The notes: a model not told the origin generated them from the sequence alone. Shown: positions 1 through 6,516, numbered from the stretch's first letter. The stretch: 6,999 nucleotides of DNA from Verrucomicrobiota bacterium (GCA_025363535.1 JANYDP010000473.1:1-6999), one strand, 5' to 3'. Translations and numbers: made by a program.

Positions 1-2
1 CG

Positions 3-950
3 TATCGGCAACACGCGCAGACCGTGGGCCGCGCGCGTTTGGGTGATGACGGCGCACGCGAACCGCTGTTGAAAATGTTGGAGACGGATGACATTTTTTA
101 CTGGCAGGCGGCGGCCGCAAATTTGTTGGAGCGCTGGAGCAGCGAGGAACCCGTGACCGCCGCGCTGCTGCGACAGTTGCAGAATACAAACGCGCTCGTC
201 CGGCAGATGTCCGTGCAATCGCTTGGGGCTGCGGCACAGGCTGGGCGCACCGATGTCGCCAGCGCGCTGGAGGCAAAATTGCAAGACCCCTCGCGCAACG
301 TCCGCATCGAGACCGCGCGACTGCTGGCGGCGACGTTCGACACGAACTCGCTCGCCGGCGGTGAGTATTTGCATTGGCTGGACCAGGTCGCCGATCAGCC
401 ACTCGGCCAGTTGCAGGCCGGCACGTTTCATTTCCAGCACGACGACCCGACTAACGCGCTTATTTATTTCCAACGCGCTGCGGAATGGGATCCGTATTCC
501 GGCGGCATCCGCCATGAATACGCCCTAGTTTTGAGTCAACTCGGCCGGACGCTGGAAGCCGTCCGGCAACTTGAAGCCGCCGTCCGCCTGCAACCGGGCG
601 AAGCGGAGTTTCATTACAAGCTCGCGCTCGCGCTAAATGAAACCGGTGAAATAGTGCGCGTCATCCCCGAACTGGAAGCCGCCGTGAAGTGTGACCCACA
701 TCATGCCCGCGCCTGGTATAATCTGGGCCTCGCCCGCAACAGCGCCGGCAATACCGACGGCGCATTGACAGCATTGGCGCACGCCGAAAGTGCCGAACTG
801 AAGGATCCGCGCATTCCTTACGCGCGGGCAACGGTTCTAGCGCGGCTCGGCCAACTTGCCAAAGCCCGCACCGCCGCGCGTCGCGCACTGGAATTAAATT
901 CAGACTTTTCCGCCGCCAAAGAATTGCTGCGCCAGTTGGACGCCCGGTAA
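3..950 (+). CDS. HEAT-repeat / TPR-repeat protein, C-terminal part (5' end outside window)
   Basis: The frame is open to the left window edge, and the first possible start (GTG at 24) has no Shine-Dalgarno sequence, so this is probably the C-terminal part of a longer protein. Counting from that GTG, residues about 10-106 form three HEAT-like helical pairs (for example LVRQMSVQSLGAAAQAG and RNVRIETARLLAAT). Residues about 128-300 form about five TPR units, with typical features such as ARAWYNLGLARNSAGNTDGA and a last unit ending in ARRALELN. Both repeat types make alpha-helical scaffolds for protein-protein contacts, so no catalytic role can be read here. From memory, Verrucomicrobia have proteins with this HEAT-then-TPR tail fused behind a multi-haem cytochrome c domain. 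That is inference, because no CxxCH haem motif lies in the visible part. It ends 8 bp from the convergent aminotransferase gene. Architecture confident, function unknown. Confidence 0.85.
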   Translation, partial: YRQHAQTVGRARLGDDGAREPLLKMLETDDIFYWQAAAANLLERWSSEEPVTAALLRQLQNTNALVRQMSVQSLGAAAQAGRTDVASALEAKLQDPSRNVRIETARLLAATFDTNSLAGGEYLHWLDQVADQPLGQLQAGTFHFQHDDPTNALIYFQRAAEWDPYSGGIRHEYALVLSQLGRTLEAVRQLEAAVRLQPGEAEFHYKLALALNETGEIVRVIPELEAAVKCDPHHARAWYNLGLARNSAGNTDGALTALAHAESAELKDPRIPYARATVLARLGQLAKARTAARRALELNSDFSAAKELLRQLDAR

Positions 951-958
951 CTCCCCGA

Positions 959-2047
959 TTAAAGCTGCGCCATCGCCTTGTCGAGCGCGGCGTAGAGTTG
1001 ATTCATCGTGGCTTCGGTTTCGTCGCCCATGTTCGAGAGGCGGAAGGTGGTGCCCTTGATTTTTCCGTAGCCGCCGTCAATCAGGAAGCCCTGATCCTTC
1101 ACGAGCTTTGCAAGTTTGGCCACGTCCACGGTGCGACCGCCGGGGCGCGCGCCGTTGCTGACACAAGTAAGCGTGACGGACTCGAAGCCTTTTTCGGGAA
1201 ACAGATTGAAGCCGTGCTTCGCGGCCCAATCGCGGGTCATCTGGTTGGTCTTGGTGTGGCGCGCGTAACGGGCTTCCAAACCTTCGGCGAAGAAGTCATC
1301 CAGCTTTGACGAGAGCGCGAAGACGTGGCTGATGCTGGGCGTGCTGGGCGTCATGCTTTGCTCGGCGTTCTTCTGGAACTCCACGAAGTCGAAATAATAT
1401 CCCCGATCCTTCATCGTCGCCGCCTTCGCAAGCGCGGCGGGCGAGGCGGCGAACACGGCCAGGCCGGGCGGCATGGCAAAGGCCTTCTGCGTGCCGGCGA
1501 GCAGCACGTCAATACCAAGCTCGTCGAACTTGATCGGCAGCGCGGTCAGCGAGCTGACGGCGTCCACGATGAACATCACGTCGGGATATTTTTTCTTGAG
1601 CGCGGCGATTTCCGCCAGCGGACTCATGGTGCCGGTGGAGGTTTCGTTGTGGATCAAAGTGAGCGCATCGTATTCACCAGTGGCGAGCTTCTTATCAATA
1701 GCCTCGGCGCGGATGGGCGAACCCCATTCGACCTGGAGCGCGTCGGCCTGCTTGCCGCATTTCTTGGACACGTCGAGCCATTTGTCGGAGAACGCGCCGC
1801 TCATGCAGTTGAGGACCTTTTTCGAAACCAGGTTGCGGATGGAGCCTTCCATCACGCCCCACGCGCTGGAGGTGGAGAGATAGACGAGTTGCTTGGTGTA
1901 AAGCAGTTGCTGGAGTTGCGGCTGCATCTTGGCGTAGAGGTCTTTGAACCCCTGGCCGCGATGGCCGATCATGGGCGAGCAAAACGCCTTGAAGGTTTTT
2001 TCGCTGACTTCAACCGGTCCCGGGATGTGCAATTTAACGTGTGCCAT
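959..2047 (-). CDS. PLP-dependent class V aminotransferase (alanine/serine-glyoxylate type)
   Basis: A 362-residue protein, the usual length for class V (fold type I) aminotransferases of the alanine-glyoxylate / serine-glyoxylate group. These are cytosolic enzymes that move an amino group between an amino acid and a 2-oxo acid through pyridoxal phosphate. Visible landmarks: N-terminal HIPGPVEV (7-14) and MIGHRG (26-31), the family's PGP and GHR signatures; HNETSTG (133-139); the cofactor-ring aspartate D162 in VDAVSS; the Schiff-base lysine K188 in GTQKAF; and the likely carboxylate-binding arginine R336 in FRLSNMGD. All key residues are present. The frame stays open upstream to 2350, but that extension runs through the neighbouring membrane-protein gene and lacks family character, so I start at the ATG of MAHVKL. 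An AGGA lies about 15 nt upstream, a long spacing. A TTGACA string at 2104-2109 has no good -10. Substrate (alanine, serine, aspartate or phosphoserine) cannot be decided from sequence alone. Confidence 0.93.
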   Translation of the reverse strand: MAHVKLHIPGPVEVSEKTFKAFCSPMIGHRGQGFKDLYAKMQPQLQQLLYTKQLVYLSTSSAWGVMEGSIRNLVSKKVLNCMSGAFSDKWLDVSKKCGKQADALQVEWGSPIRAEAIDKKLATGEYDALTLIHNETSTGTMSPLAEIAALKKKYPDVMFIVDAVSSLTALPIKFDELGIDVLLAGTQKAFAMPPGLAVFAASPAALAKAATMKDRGYYFDFVEFQKNAEQSMTPSTPSISHVFALSSKLDDFFAEGLEARYARHTKTNQMTRDWAAKHGFNLFPEKGFESVTLTCVSNGARPGGRTVDVAKLAKLVKDQGFLIDGGYGKIKGTTFRLSNMGDETEATMNQLYAALDKAMAQL

Positions 2048-2121
2048 AAAGCTCGAAAGTTTTCCTGACGCGCCGGGCAAAGGCAAGCGCGCGGTTTTGA
2101 AATTGTCAATGACTGTGAGAC

Positions 2122-2835
2122 TCAGCGTGTCTTGAGCATGGTAAGGATGACGGCGCAGACTATCGCGGACACATTGGCGACCATGCCGACCATCGCCAGC
2201 CCCAGGCCCTTCAGTTCGCGCGGCTTGCTGCGAATGGTAATCAGGGCCATGACGCCCGTAATCGTTTCGGTCAGACCGTGGATCAGAATCGGCAGCCACA
2301 ACGGTTGGAACTGAACAGCGTTCAAAACCAGCAAGCCGATCCAGGCGCAAATTCCGCCGACAAAACAGTTCACCGCCGCATAGCTCCGGTTGGGGATCAC
2401 CTTCATCGTGTCGTTACGGCCGGAAACGTAGTCAAGCACCGCATCGCGGTAGGCGGATTCACCGGTGTCGCCGACAATGGGATCCAGATAACGCAGGGCC
2501 AGTTCGACCGTGCATCCTTTCGGGATGTTGTCCTGCCAGGCCAGGGTCATTTGCTTTTTGGTTTTGGCGTGGGTGAACGCCAGCCCGCCTTCGATGCCGA
2601 CGAACCCTTGCACGAACTGCCCTTCGACTCCGCCCGGCTGGAATCCCAGCTCGGCAATCCGGCGATGAAACCGCTGCACAAATTCGTCCTTCTCCGCCGG
2701 CGTCAGCGCCAGAGCGATGCGTTTCTCCAGACTGCCGAATTTGAATCCACCAAAAATTATCGCCGAGGCGAGCGACAAGATGCCGGCGACGATGACGAGT
2801 CCGAAACTTAATATAAAGGGCAGGTTCGCACTCAT
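2122..2835 (-). CDS. Unrecognised membrane protein with four predicted helices
   Basis: A 237-residue protein I do not recognise. A hydrophobic segment at about 6-30 is followed by a soluble region of about 120 residues (31-150), then three more hydrophobic segments at about 152-173, 179-200 and 209-234, ending in a short basic tail (KTR). The soluble part begins basic and alpha-helical (LEKRIALALTPAEKDEFVQRFHRRIAELGF), continues glycine-rich and probably beta (QPGGVEGQFVQGFVGIEGGLAF), and contains QDNIPKGCTVELALRYLD. No catalytic motif, metal site or signal peptidase site is evident. The ATG at 2835 is preceded by a weak GAGA about 9 nt upstream. It sits 74 bp ahead of the aminotransferase start and 80 bp behind the TIG-protein stop on the same strand, so it could be in either transcript. 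Its codon use and length leave little doubt that it is a gene; its function is unknown. Confidence 0.82.
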   Translation of the reverse strand: MSANLPFILSFGLVIVAGILSLASAIIFGGFKFGSLEKRIALALTPAEKDEFVQRFHRRIAELGFQPGGVEGQFVQGFVGIEGGLAFTHAKTKKQMTLAWQDNIPKGCTVELALRYLDPIVGDTGESAYRDAVLDYVSGRNDTMKVIPNRSYAAVNCFVGGICAWIGLLVLNAVQFQPLWLPILIHGLTETITGVMALITIRSKPRELKGLGLAMVGMVANVSAIVCAVILTMLKTR

Positions 2836-2915
2836 AAATATTTCTCAGCGTTGTTAAACCACGTCCAAATTCCGCGAGTTGCTGGCGAGTCCGTCCGCAA
2901 TTCCTCCGACGCACA

Positions 2916-5030
2916 CTACTGTTTCAACCGGAAAAACTTCACCGCCCCCGAGTTGGTTTCCGTCACGGAAATGTTGGTGCCGGAAATGACCCGGGCGGTC
3001 AGGTCAGTGCTCCAAGTCGCGTTGAGCGGAAGGAGGTTGCTCTTGGTGAGCAGCGTGAAGTTGCTCAACGGCGCGGGCCAGAAAACTTTGACCTGGTTGC
3101 TGGTCAGGGTTTGGATGCCCAGAAACGCCAGCGGCCAGACGGTGGTGACGTTAACCGCGCTGTTGTTGACGGAGTTTGGATCGGCATTGTCGCTGCCGGC
3201 GCTCACCGTGTCCGTGATGGTGCCGACGGTTTGCGGGACGACCGTCAACGTGATGACCGCGCTGTTTCCCACAGGAATCGTGCCGAGCGTGGCGGTGAGG
3301 GGGTTGGCGTTGGTGTTCACCGAGCCTTGCGTGGTGGTGAAAGATTTGAGAATGACCGACGTGGGCAGCGTGTTGGTGAGCATCACGTTGAAGGCGTTAT
3401 TTGGCCCGACATTATTGGCCACGGTGAGGGTGTAAACCAGATTGCTGGTGACGAACACCGGCCCGGGCGCGTTGGTGATGAACACACTGAGGTCGCTGGT
3501 GTAGTCGAGCGTGAAAGTTCCCACGCTGGTATTGGTACCGCCGGGCGCGATGACGGTGATTGGCCCGGTCTGCGCGTTGTTGGGCACGAACGCACCAATC
3601 ACGCCGTTGTTCGTGACGGTAAAAACGGCGTTGGTGCCGTTGAACAGCACCGCCGTGGTGCCGAGAAAATTGTTACCGCTGATCATCACGCTTGTACCGG
3701 GCGCGCCGTGGGTGGGAGTGAAGCTGCTGATGCTGGGCGCGGCGTAGAAAAGTCCTGTGCTGTTCACCGTGCCAGCAGGCGTGGTAACGCTGATCGGCCC
3801 AGTGCTGAAGCCGCCCGGCACCACTGCGCCAAGGGTGGTGTTATTCGAGACGACGAAGGACGCAGCGGGCGTGCCGTTGAAATTCACGGCGGTGGCTCCG
3901 GTGAAATTATTACCGTTGATCTGGACAGTGCTGCCAGCCGCGCTGTTGGTGGGGGTGAAACTCGTGATGGTGGCCGGGATGTAAAACATCTGCGCGCTCG
4001 TGCCGGTGCCGTCGGCGGTGGTGACGGAGATGGGGGCATTCGTCGCGCCAGCGGGAACAACGGCGGTGAGACTGCCTGCGCTGACACCGCTGAACGACGC
4101 GGTGATGCCGCCGAATTTCACACCCGTGGTGCCGGTGAAGTTAGCTCCAGTGACAGTGACATTCGTGCCTGCCGCGCCGAAGCCCGGCGTGAAACTGGAA
4201 ACCGTCGGCAGCACCTTGAAGTTCGTGCTCGTGATGAAGGTGCCGGCGGGTGCGATGACGGTGATCGCACTGGACACGACGCCATTCGGCACCACCGCCG
4301 TGATCTGCGCGTTGGAATCCACGATGAAACTTGCAACCACACTGCCAAACTTCACTACCGAGGCATTGGTGAAACTGGTGCCGCGAATCACCACGTTGGT
4401 TCCGGCGCGCCCGCTGCTCGGGGAAAAACTCGTGATGGTGGGCGACACGTAGAAGTTGGTGGCGCTGACGAAGGTGGAAGCTCCGGTTTTCTCGATGCTG
4501 ATCGGCCCGGTCTGCGCACCTGCCGGCAACGTGGCGGTAAACGTGGTGGGATCAGTTACCGAGCCAAAGCTGGTGCTGATACCATTGAACTTCACCGCCG
4601 TGATTCCGTTGAAATGCACGCCGTTGATCGTCACCACCGTGCTGCTGCCTGCTTGGGCGGTCGCCGGCGTGAAATCGCTCGCGTAGGGATCGGTGGAACC
4701 GATCACCGTAAAAAACACTCCATTGTTGGTCGGTGCCTCGTGGCCATTCACGGAAACCAAAACGTAGCCGGTCCCTTTCGGTGTGCCATTGGCGATGTGC
4801 GTCTGGATTTCAGTGCCGTCCGCCAGCGTGGCGAAAGCGGACGAAGCGGTAACACCATTGAATTTGACGACCAAGGTCACGTTGCTGAAGCCGGTGCCGG
4901 TGATGAAAATGTCCGTGGGATCATTGGCCGCGCCGTAATTCGGCGTGAATGACGAGATGCTGGGAGCCGCATTCCCCGCGAGCGTGAAAAGAATCACCCC
5001 CAACAACCCAAACGCAAATTTGAAATTCAT
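2916..5030 (-). CDS. Secreted six-TIG-domain protein with DUF11-like domain
   Basis: A 704-residue exported protein. Residues 1-22 are a Sec signal peptide: lysine-containing start, hydrophobic core FGLLGVILFTLAG, and an Ala-rich cleavage region near A22. Six consecutive IPT/TIG immunoglobulin-like repeats follow at about 23-110, 115-195, 197-273, 275-351, 353-430 and 432-508, each opening with a variant of ITSFTP..GAAGT and containing V.I.G.NF..TTAVKFNG. Residues about 510-630 resemble the DUF11 (conserved repeat) beta-sandwich domain, with VYTLTVANNVGPNNAFNVMLTNTLP. The tail (632-704) has the V.WP....FTLLTKSNL......W pattern ending in FFRLKQ, which I associate with secreted Verrucomicrobia proteins. 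TIG domains act in adhesion, carbohydrate contact or as spacers; no enzyme domain is seen, so a surface or extracellular structural role is inferred. The frame opens 15 codons earlier, but the ATG at 5030 gives the clean signal peptide and has GAAGG 9 nt upstream. High Thr/Asn/Ser content suits an extracellular protein. Confidence 0.93.
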   Translation of the reverse strand: MNFKFAFGLLGVILFTLAGNAAPSISSFTPNYGAANDPTDIFITGTGFSNVTLVVKFNGVTASSAFATLADGTEIQTHIANGTPKGTGYVLVSVNGHEAPTNNGVFFTVIGSTDPYASDFTPATAQAGSSTVVTINGVHFNGITAVKFNGISTSFGSVTDPTTFTATLPAGAQTGPISIEKTGASTFVSATNFYVSPTITSFSPSSGRAGTNVVIRGTSFTNASVVKFGSVVASFIVDSNAQITAVVPNGVVSSAITVIAPAGTFITSTNFKVLPTVSSFTPGFGAAGTNVTVTGANFTGTTGVKFGGITASFSGVSAGSLTAVVPAGATNAPISVTTADGTGTSAQMFYIPATITSFTPTNSAAGSTVQINGNNFTGATAVNFNGTPAASFVVSNNTTLGAVVPGGFSTGPISVTTPAGTVNSTGLFYAAPSISSFTPTHGAPGTSVMISGNNFLGTTAVLFNGTNAVFTVTNNGVIGAFVPNNAQTGPITVIAPGGTNTSVGTFTLDYTSDLSVFITNAPGPVFVTSNLVYTLTVANNVGPNNAFNVMLTNTLPTSVILKSFTTTQGSVNTNANPLTATLGTIPVGNSAVITLTVVPQTVGTITDTVSAGSDNADPNSVNNSAVNVTTVWPLAFLGIQTLTSNQVKVFWPAPLSNFTLLTKSNLLPLNATWSTDLTARVISGTNISVTETNSGAVKFFRLKQ

Positions 5031-5039
5031 GATGCTGTG

Positions 5040-5044
5040 CCTTC
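5040..5044 (-). promoter_or_regulatory. Ribosome binding site of the TIG protein gene
   Basis: On the minus strand GAAGG lies 9 nt before the ATG at 5030. This spacing and the signal peptide that follows decide the start against the upstream in-frame ATG at 5075. Confidence 0.55.
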
Positions 5045-5105
5045 GCTCTCTCGCCACACAACCGGATGGGCACAAAATTCCGTCCCATCCCGCTGGCTGG
5101 AGCCG

Positions 5106-5135
5106 TTAATTCTTAGTTCAATGACGCGCTAAAAT
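5106..5135 (+). promoter_or_regulatory. Possible promoter of the Nudix gene
   Basis: TAAAAT at 5130-5135 matches five of six bases of the sigma-70 -10 box. The best -35 candidate, TTAATT at 5106-5111, is weak, with an 18 bp spacer. A start point near 5142 would give a leader of about 55 nt before the Nudix ATG. Sequence match only. Confidence 0.3.
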
Positions 5136-5140
5136 CAATG

Positions 5141-5154
5141 TTTGTTCAAACAAA
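5141..5154. promoter_or_regulatory. Operator-like perfect inverted repeat
   Basis: TTTGTT (5141-5146) and AACAAA (5149-5154) are perfect inverted arms around CA. The site falls where transcription from the TAAAAT box would start, between the divergent Nudix and TIG genes, so it could be a repressor site. Six-base AT-rich arms also arise by chance. Confidence 0.25.
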
Positions 5155-5195
5155 AGCCCTTGCCCCGCCTTTCCCGGGGACGGCACATTACGGCC

Positions 5196-5702
5196 ATGTC
5201 ATTGCCCTACAAAGTCGCCACCCTGCTCTACTGCTTCAACGAGCGTGATGAAATCCTCCTGCTCGAACGCGCCCAGCAGCCCAACCTCGGCTTCTGGAGT
5301 CCGTGCGGCGGCAAGCTCAAGACCCACCTCGGCGAATCCCCCTACGTCTGCGCCGCGCGCGAGGCGCACGAGGAAATGGGCGTGCAGTTCGCGCCGACCG
5401 ACTTCCACCTCGCCGGTCTCGTAAGCGAGCACGGCTTTCAAGGCAACACGCACTGGCTGATGTTCCTGTTCGAGTTGAAACCCAAGCTCCGGCAACTCCC
5501 GCCGCCCATGAGCGAAGGCCGCTTTCAATTCTTCCCCCGCGCCGCGCTGGACCGCCTGCACATTCCGCAGACCGACCGCGAACGCCTCTGGCCCTGGTTC
5601 TGGCAATATCGCGGCGGCTTCTTTGCCGCGCACTGCCATTGCCATGCGGATGAGCGCAACGATTGGACGCTGGAAGAAAGCCGAATGAAGAATGAAGAAT
5701 GA
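5196..5702 (+). CDS. Nudix family hydrolase (MutT-like)
   Basis: A 168-residue Nudix hydrolase. The family splits nucleoside diphosphates linked to another moiety, often in nucleotide-pool cleaning, using Mg2+ held by the Nudix box. The box spans G39-V63: G39, E47, then R55-E56 and the metal-binding E59-E60 followed by M61-G62 (REAHEEMG). The stretch between G39 and E47 is two residues longer than the canonical GX5E. The preceding segment LLLERAQQPNLGFWSPCGG (21-39) is the usual strand and loop before the box. The C-terminal part carries LWPWFWQYRGGFFAAHCHCH (131-150), an aromatic run ending in an alternating His/Cys motif. I start at the ATG of MSLPYKV because the beta-strand of the Nudix fold begins right there; an in-frame TTG at 5142 would add 18 basic, unlikely residues. 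The last five residues and the stop are made from the heptamer repeat, so the ancestral C-terminus may differ. The substrate cannot be named. Confidence 0.92.
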   Translation: MSLPYKVATLLYCFNERDEILLLERAQQPNLGFWSPCGGKLKTHLGESPYVCAAREAHEEMGVQFAPTDFHLAGLVSEHGFQGNTHWLMFLFELKPKLRQLPPPMSEGRFQFFPRAALDRLHIPQTDRERLWPWFWQYRGGFFAAHCHCHADERNDWTLEESRMKNEE

Positions 5703-5710
5703 AGAATGAA
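5683..5710 (+). repeat. GAATGAA heptamer array, four perfect copies
   Basis: Four tandem perfect copies of GAATGAA (5683-5689, 5690-5696, 5697-5703, 5704-5710) followed by GAA. The array supplies the last residues (MKNEE) and the TGA stop (5700-5702) of the Nudix gene. Because seven is not a multiple of three, three or more copies put a TGA in every plus-strand frame, while the reverse strand has no stop in any frame. Confidence 0.95.
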
Positions 5711-5770
5711 GAACGCGTCGTCGGCAGCACTACGAGGAAGTGCCGCACGGGAAATAGCCGCCGAAGCGCG

Positions 5771-6000
5771 GACGGCTCGCGACACCCCTCGGACGACTTG
5801 CGACGCCCCTCGGACGACCTGCGACACCTCGCGGACGACCTGCGACGCCTCGCGGACGACCTGCGACGGCCAAAACCGACCTGCGACGCCCTTTGGACGA
5901 GTTGCGACGGCTTACGGACGAGTTGCGACGCCCTTCGGACGGTTTGCGGAGCCTAAAACCCGGTTTGCGGGGCAAAAAGCCCGGTTGCGGAAGGTTTTTG
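5771..6000. repeat. 21 bp tandem repeat (minisatellite), about 11 units
   Basis: Units begin at 5771, 5792, 5813, 5834, 5855, 5875, 5896, 5917, 5938, 5959 and 5980. The first eight keep a core close to GACGACCTGCGAC (the sixth, at 5875, begins ACCGAC) followed by a variable 8 bp such as GCCCCTCG. The last three drift to a GGTTTGCGG core followed by A-rich ends. All units are 21 bp except the fifth, which has lost one base. That slip breaks the reading frame, so translation as a heptapeptide-repeat protein is unlikely. The gradient of divergence from left to right suggests growth by slippage with the newest copies on the left. There are no unique spacers, so it is not CRISPR. Confidence 0.9.
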
Positions 6001-6150
6001 GGGCTTGGCGATGGTCAAAAAGCGACAGCCAAACCCCTTCCAACCGCCCGTTGCCCCCAAAACACGTCTGAAACATGGCCTGGCCAGATCGGCGGATGGT
6101 TCAGCCCGTCGGCGCGGCCTCCTTGTAGAACCGCGCAAATAAATCCCCCA

Positions 6151-6164
6151 GCTCCGTCAGGAGC
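6151..6164. repeat. Short hairpin motif GCTCC-GTCA-GGAGC
   Basis: A perfect 5 bp stem with a GTCA loop, lying 10 bp left of the larger palindrome element. Its surroundings (TTGTAGAACCGCG at about 6123-6135, and GGCATC after it) look to me like a dispersed intergenic repeat of Verrucomicrobia and related phyla. That resemblance is from memory. Confidence 0.5.
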
Positions 6165-6174
6165 GGCATCTTCC

Positions 6175-6321
6175 GAAAATAGCCCAGCCTTTCAAGGCTG
6201 GGTTGAACGTGCCGCGAAATCGAAGTCCCGTCAGGGACGACAGAAGATTCTTTCGTCCCTGACGGGACTCGGACGGTTCGTCCGACCGGTTGACCCAGCG
6301 CTGAAGCGCCGGGCTATTTTC
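6175..6321. repeat. Nested palindromic element with three hairpins (REP/MITE-like)
   Basis: The ends are a perfect 11 bp inverted repeat, GAAAATAGCCC (6175-6185) and GGGCTATTTTC (6311-6321). Inside are three hairpins: CCCAGCCTT / AAGGCTGGG at 6183-6202 (9 bp stem); AGTCCCGTCAGGGACGA (6224-6240) paired with 6253-6269 (perfect 17 bp stem, extendable past one mismatch by AGAA/TTCT at 6242-6251); and CCC-A-GCGCT / AGCGC-C-GGG at 6294-6313 (8 pairs, one A-C mismatch). A small GGACG-GTT-CGTCC stem lies at 6271-6283. The outer arms overlap hairpins 1 and 3 by three bases on each side, so the closed cruciform and the fully hairpinned form compete slightly. No gene is encoded. It may be a non-autonomous mobile repeat or encode a structured RNA; it could also work as a bidirectional terminator. 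The structure is certain, the role is inference. Confidence 0.88.
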
Positions 6322-6381
6322 AAAGCATCTGCCACCTCGTAAAACGGGGGGAGTTTTGGTCTGGGTTTCTACCAAGATTCC

Positions 6382-6394
6382 GCGCCGACGGCGC
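6382..6394. repeat. Short GC palindrome GCGCCG-A-CGGCGC
   Basis: A perfect 6 bp inverted repeat around a single A, between the nested element and the small membrane gene. It may belong to another dispersed intergenic repeat. No T-run follows, so it is not a classic terminator. Confidence 0.45.
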
Positions 6395-6497
6395 TGAGGC
6401 GGTGGGCAATACCGAAATCCACTGGACAAACCCCGCGCCCCGCCGCAACGTCACCGAAATGAAAAGAGATAGGCCGCAAACCACGCCGTGTACTTAC

Positions 6498-6509
6498 TGT
6501 TAGGCGGAT
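6498..6509 (+). repeat. Left copy of 12 bp inverted repeat; attC-core-like and contains a likely RBS
   Basis: TGTTAGGCGGAT is the perfect inverse complement of 6842-6853; identity stops exactly at both ends. It contains GTTAGGC (6499-6505), matching the integron core consensus GTTRRRY. AGGCGG at 6502-6507, nine bases before the ATG at 6517, can serve as the Shine-Dalgarno sequence. No matching RYYYAAC partner for a full attC was found upstream. Confidence 0.7.
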
Positions 6510-6516
6510 TCCGCGT

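Larger units (their letters stand above)
5703..6516. other. Repeat-rich region without a convincing gene
   Basis: About 810 bp between the Nudix stop and the small membrane-protein gene. It holds, in order, the end of the heptamer array, the 21 bp tandem repeat, a short unremarkable stretch (about 6001-6120), the hairpin GCTCC-GTCA-GGAGC, the nested palindrome element, another unremarkable stretch and the GCGCCG-A-CGGCGC hairpin. Several frames are open here on both strands, but their translations are just repeat DNA read as protein (Arg/Thr/Asp/Pro-rich heptapeptides) and have no usable start signals. No promoter or tRNA is evident. Confidence 0.7.

Noticed and set aside
951..958. Bidirectional terminator between the convergent HEAT/TPR and aminotransferase genes
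   Set aside because: The gap is only 8 bp and neither gene end shows a stem followed by a T-run.
1325..2068. 247-codon plus-strand open frame opposite the aminotransferase
   Set aside because: The minus-strand protein has all class V aminotransferase residues; the plus-strand frame is a stop-free shadow.
2048..2350. N-terminal extension of the aminotransferase by about 101 residues
   Set aside because: It overlaps the membrane-protein gene in another frame and precedes the conserved N-terminal HIPGPVEV motif with unrelated, Arg/Asp-rich sequence.
3111..4952. 613-codon plus-strand open frame opposite the TIG protein gene
   Set aside because: Its Arg/Gly/His/Asp-rich translation has no fold signature and mirrors the repetitive TIG coding DNA; the minus strand has a signal peptide and clear domains.
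5771..6000. CRISPR array
   Set aside because: The 21 bp units are directly adjacent with no unique spacers, and no cas genes are present.
5706..6071. 121-codon frame giving a CDAPRTT-like heptapeptide repeat protein
   Set aside because: The start lies within the heptamer array without a binding site, and the one-base loss in the fifth 21 bp unit breaks the heptapeptide period, so the DNA repeat and not the protein appears to be what is maintained.
6157..6429. 90-codon minus-strand frame across the palindrome element
   Set aside because: The translation is the palindrome read as protein (PALQRW / NPALKGW inverted copies); there is no independent coding evidence.
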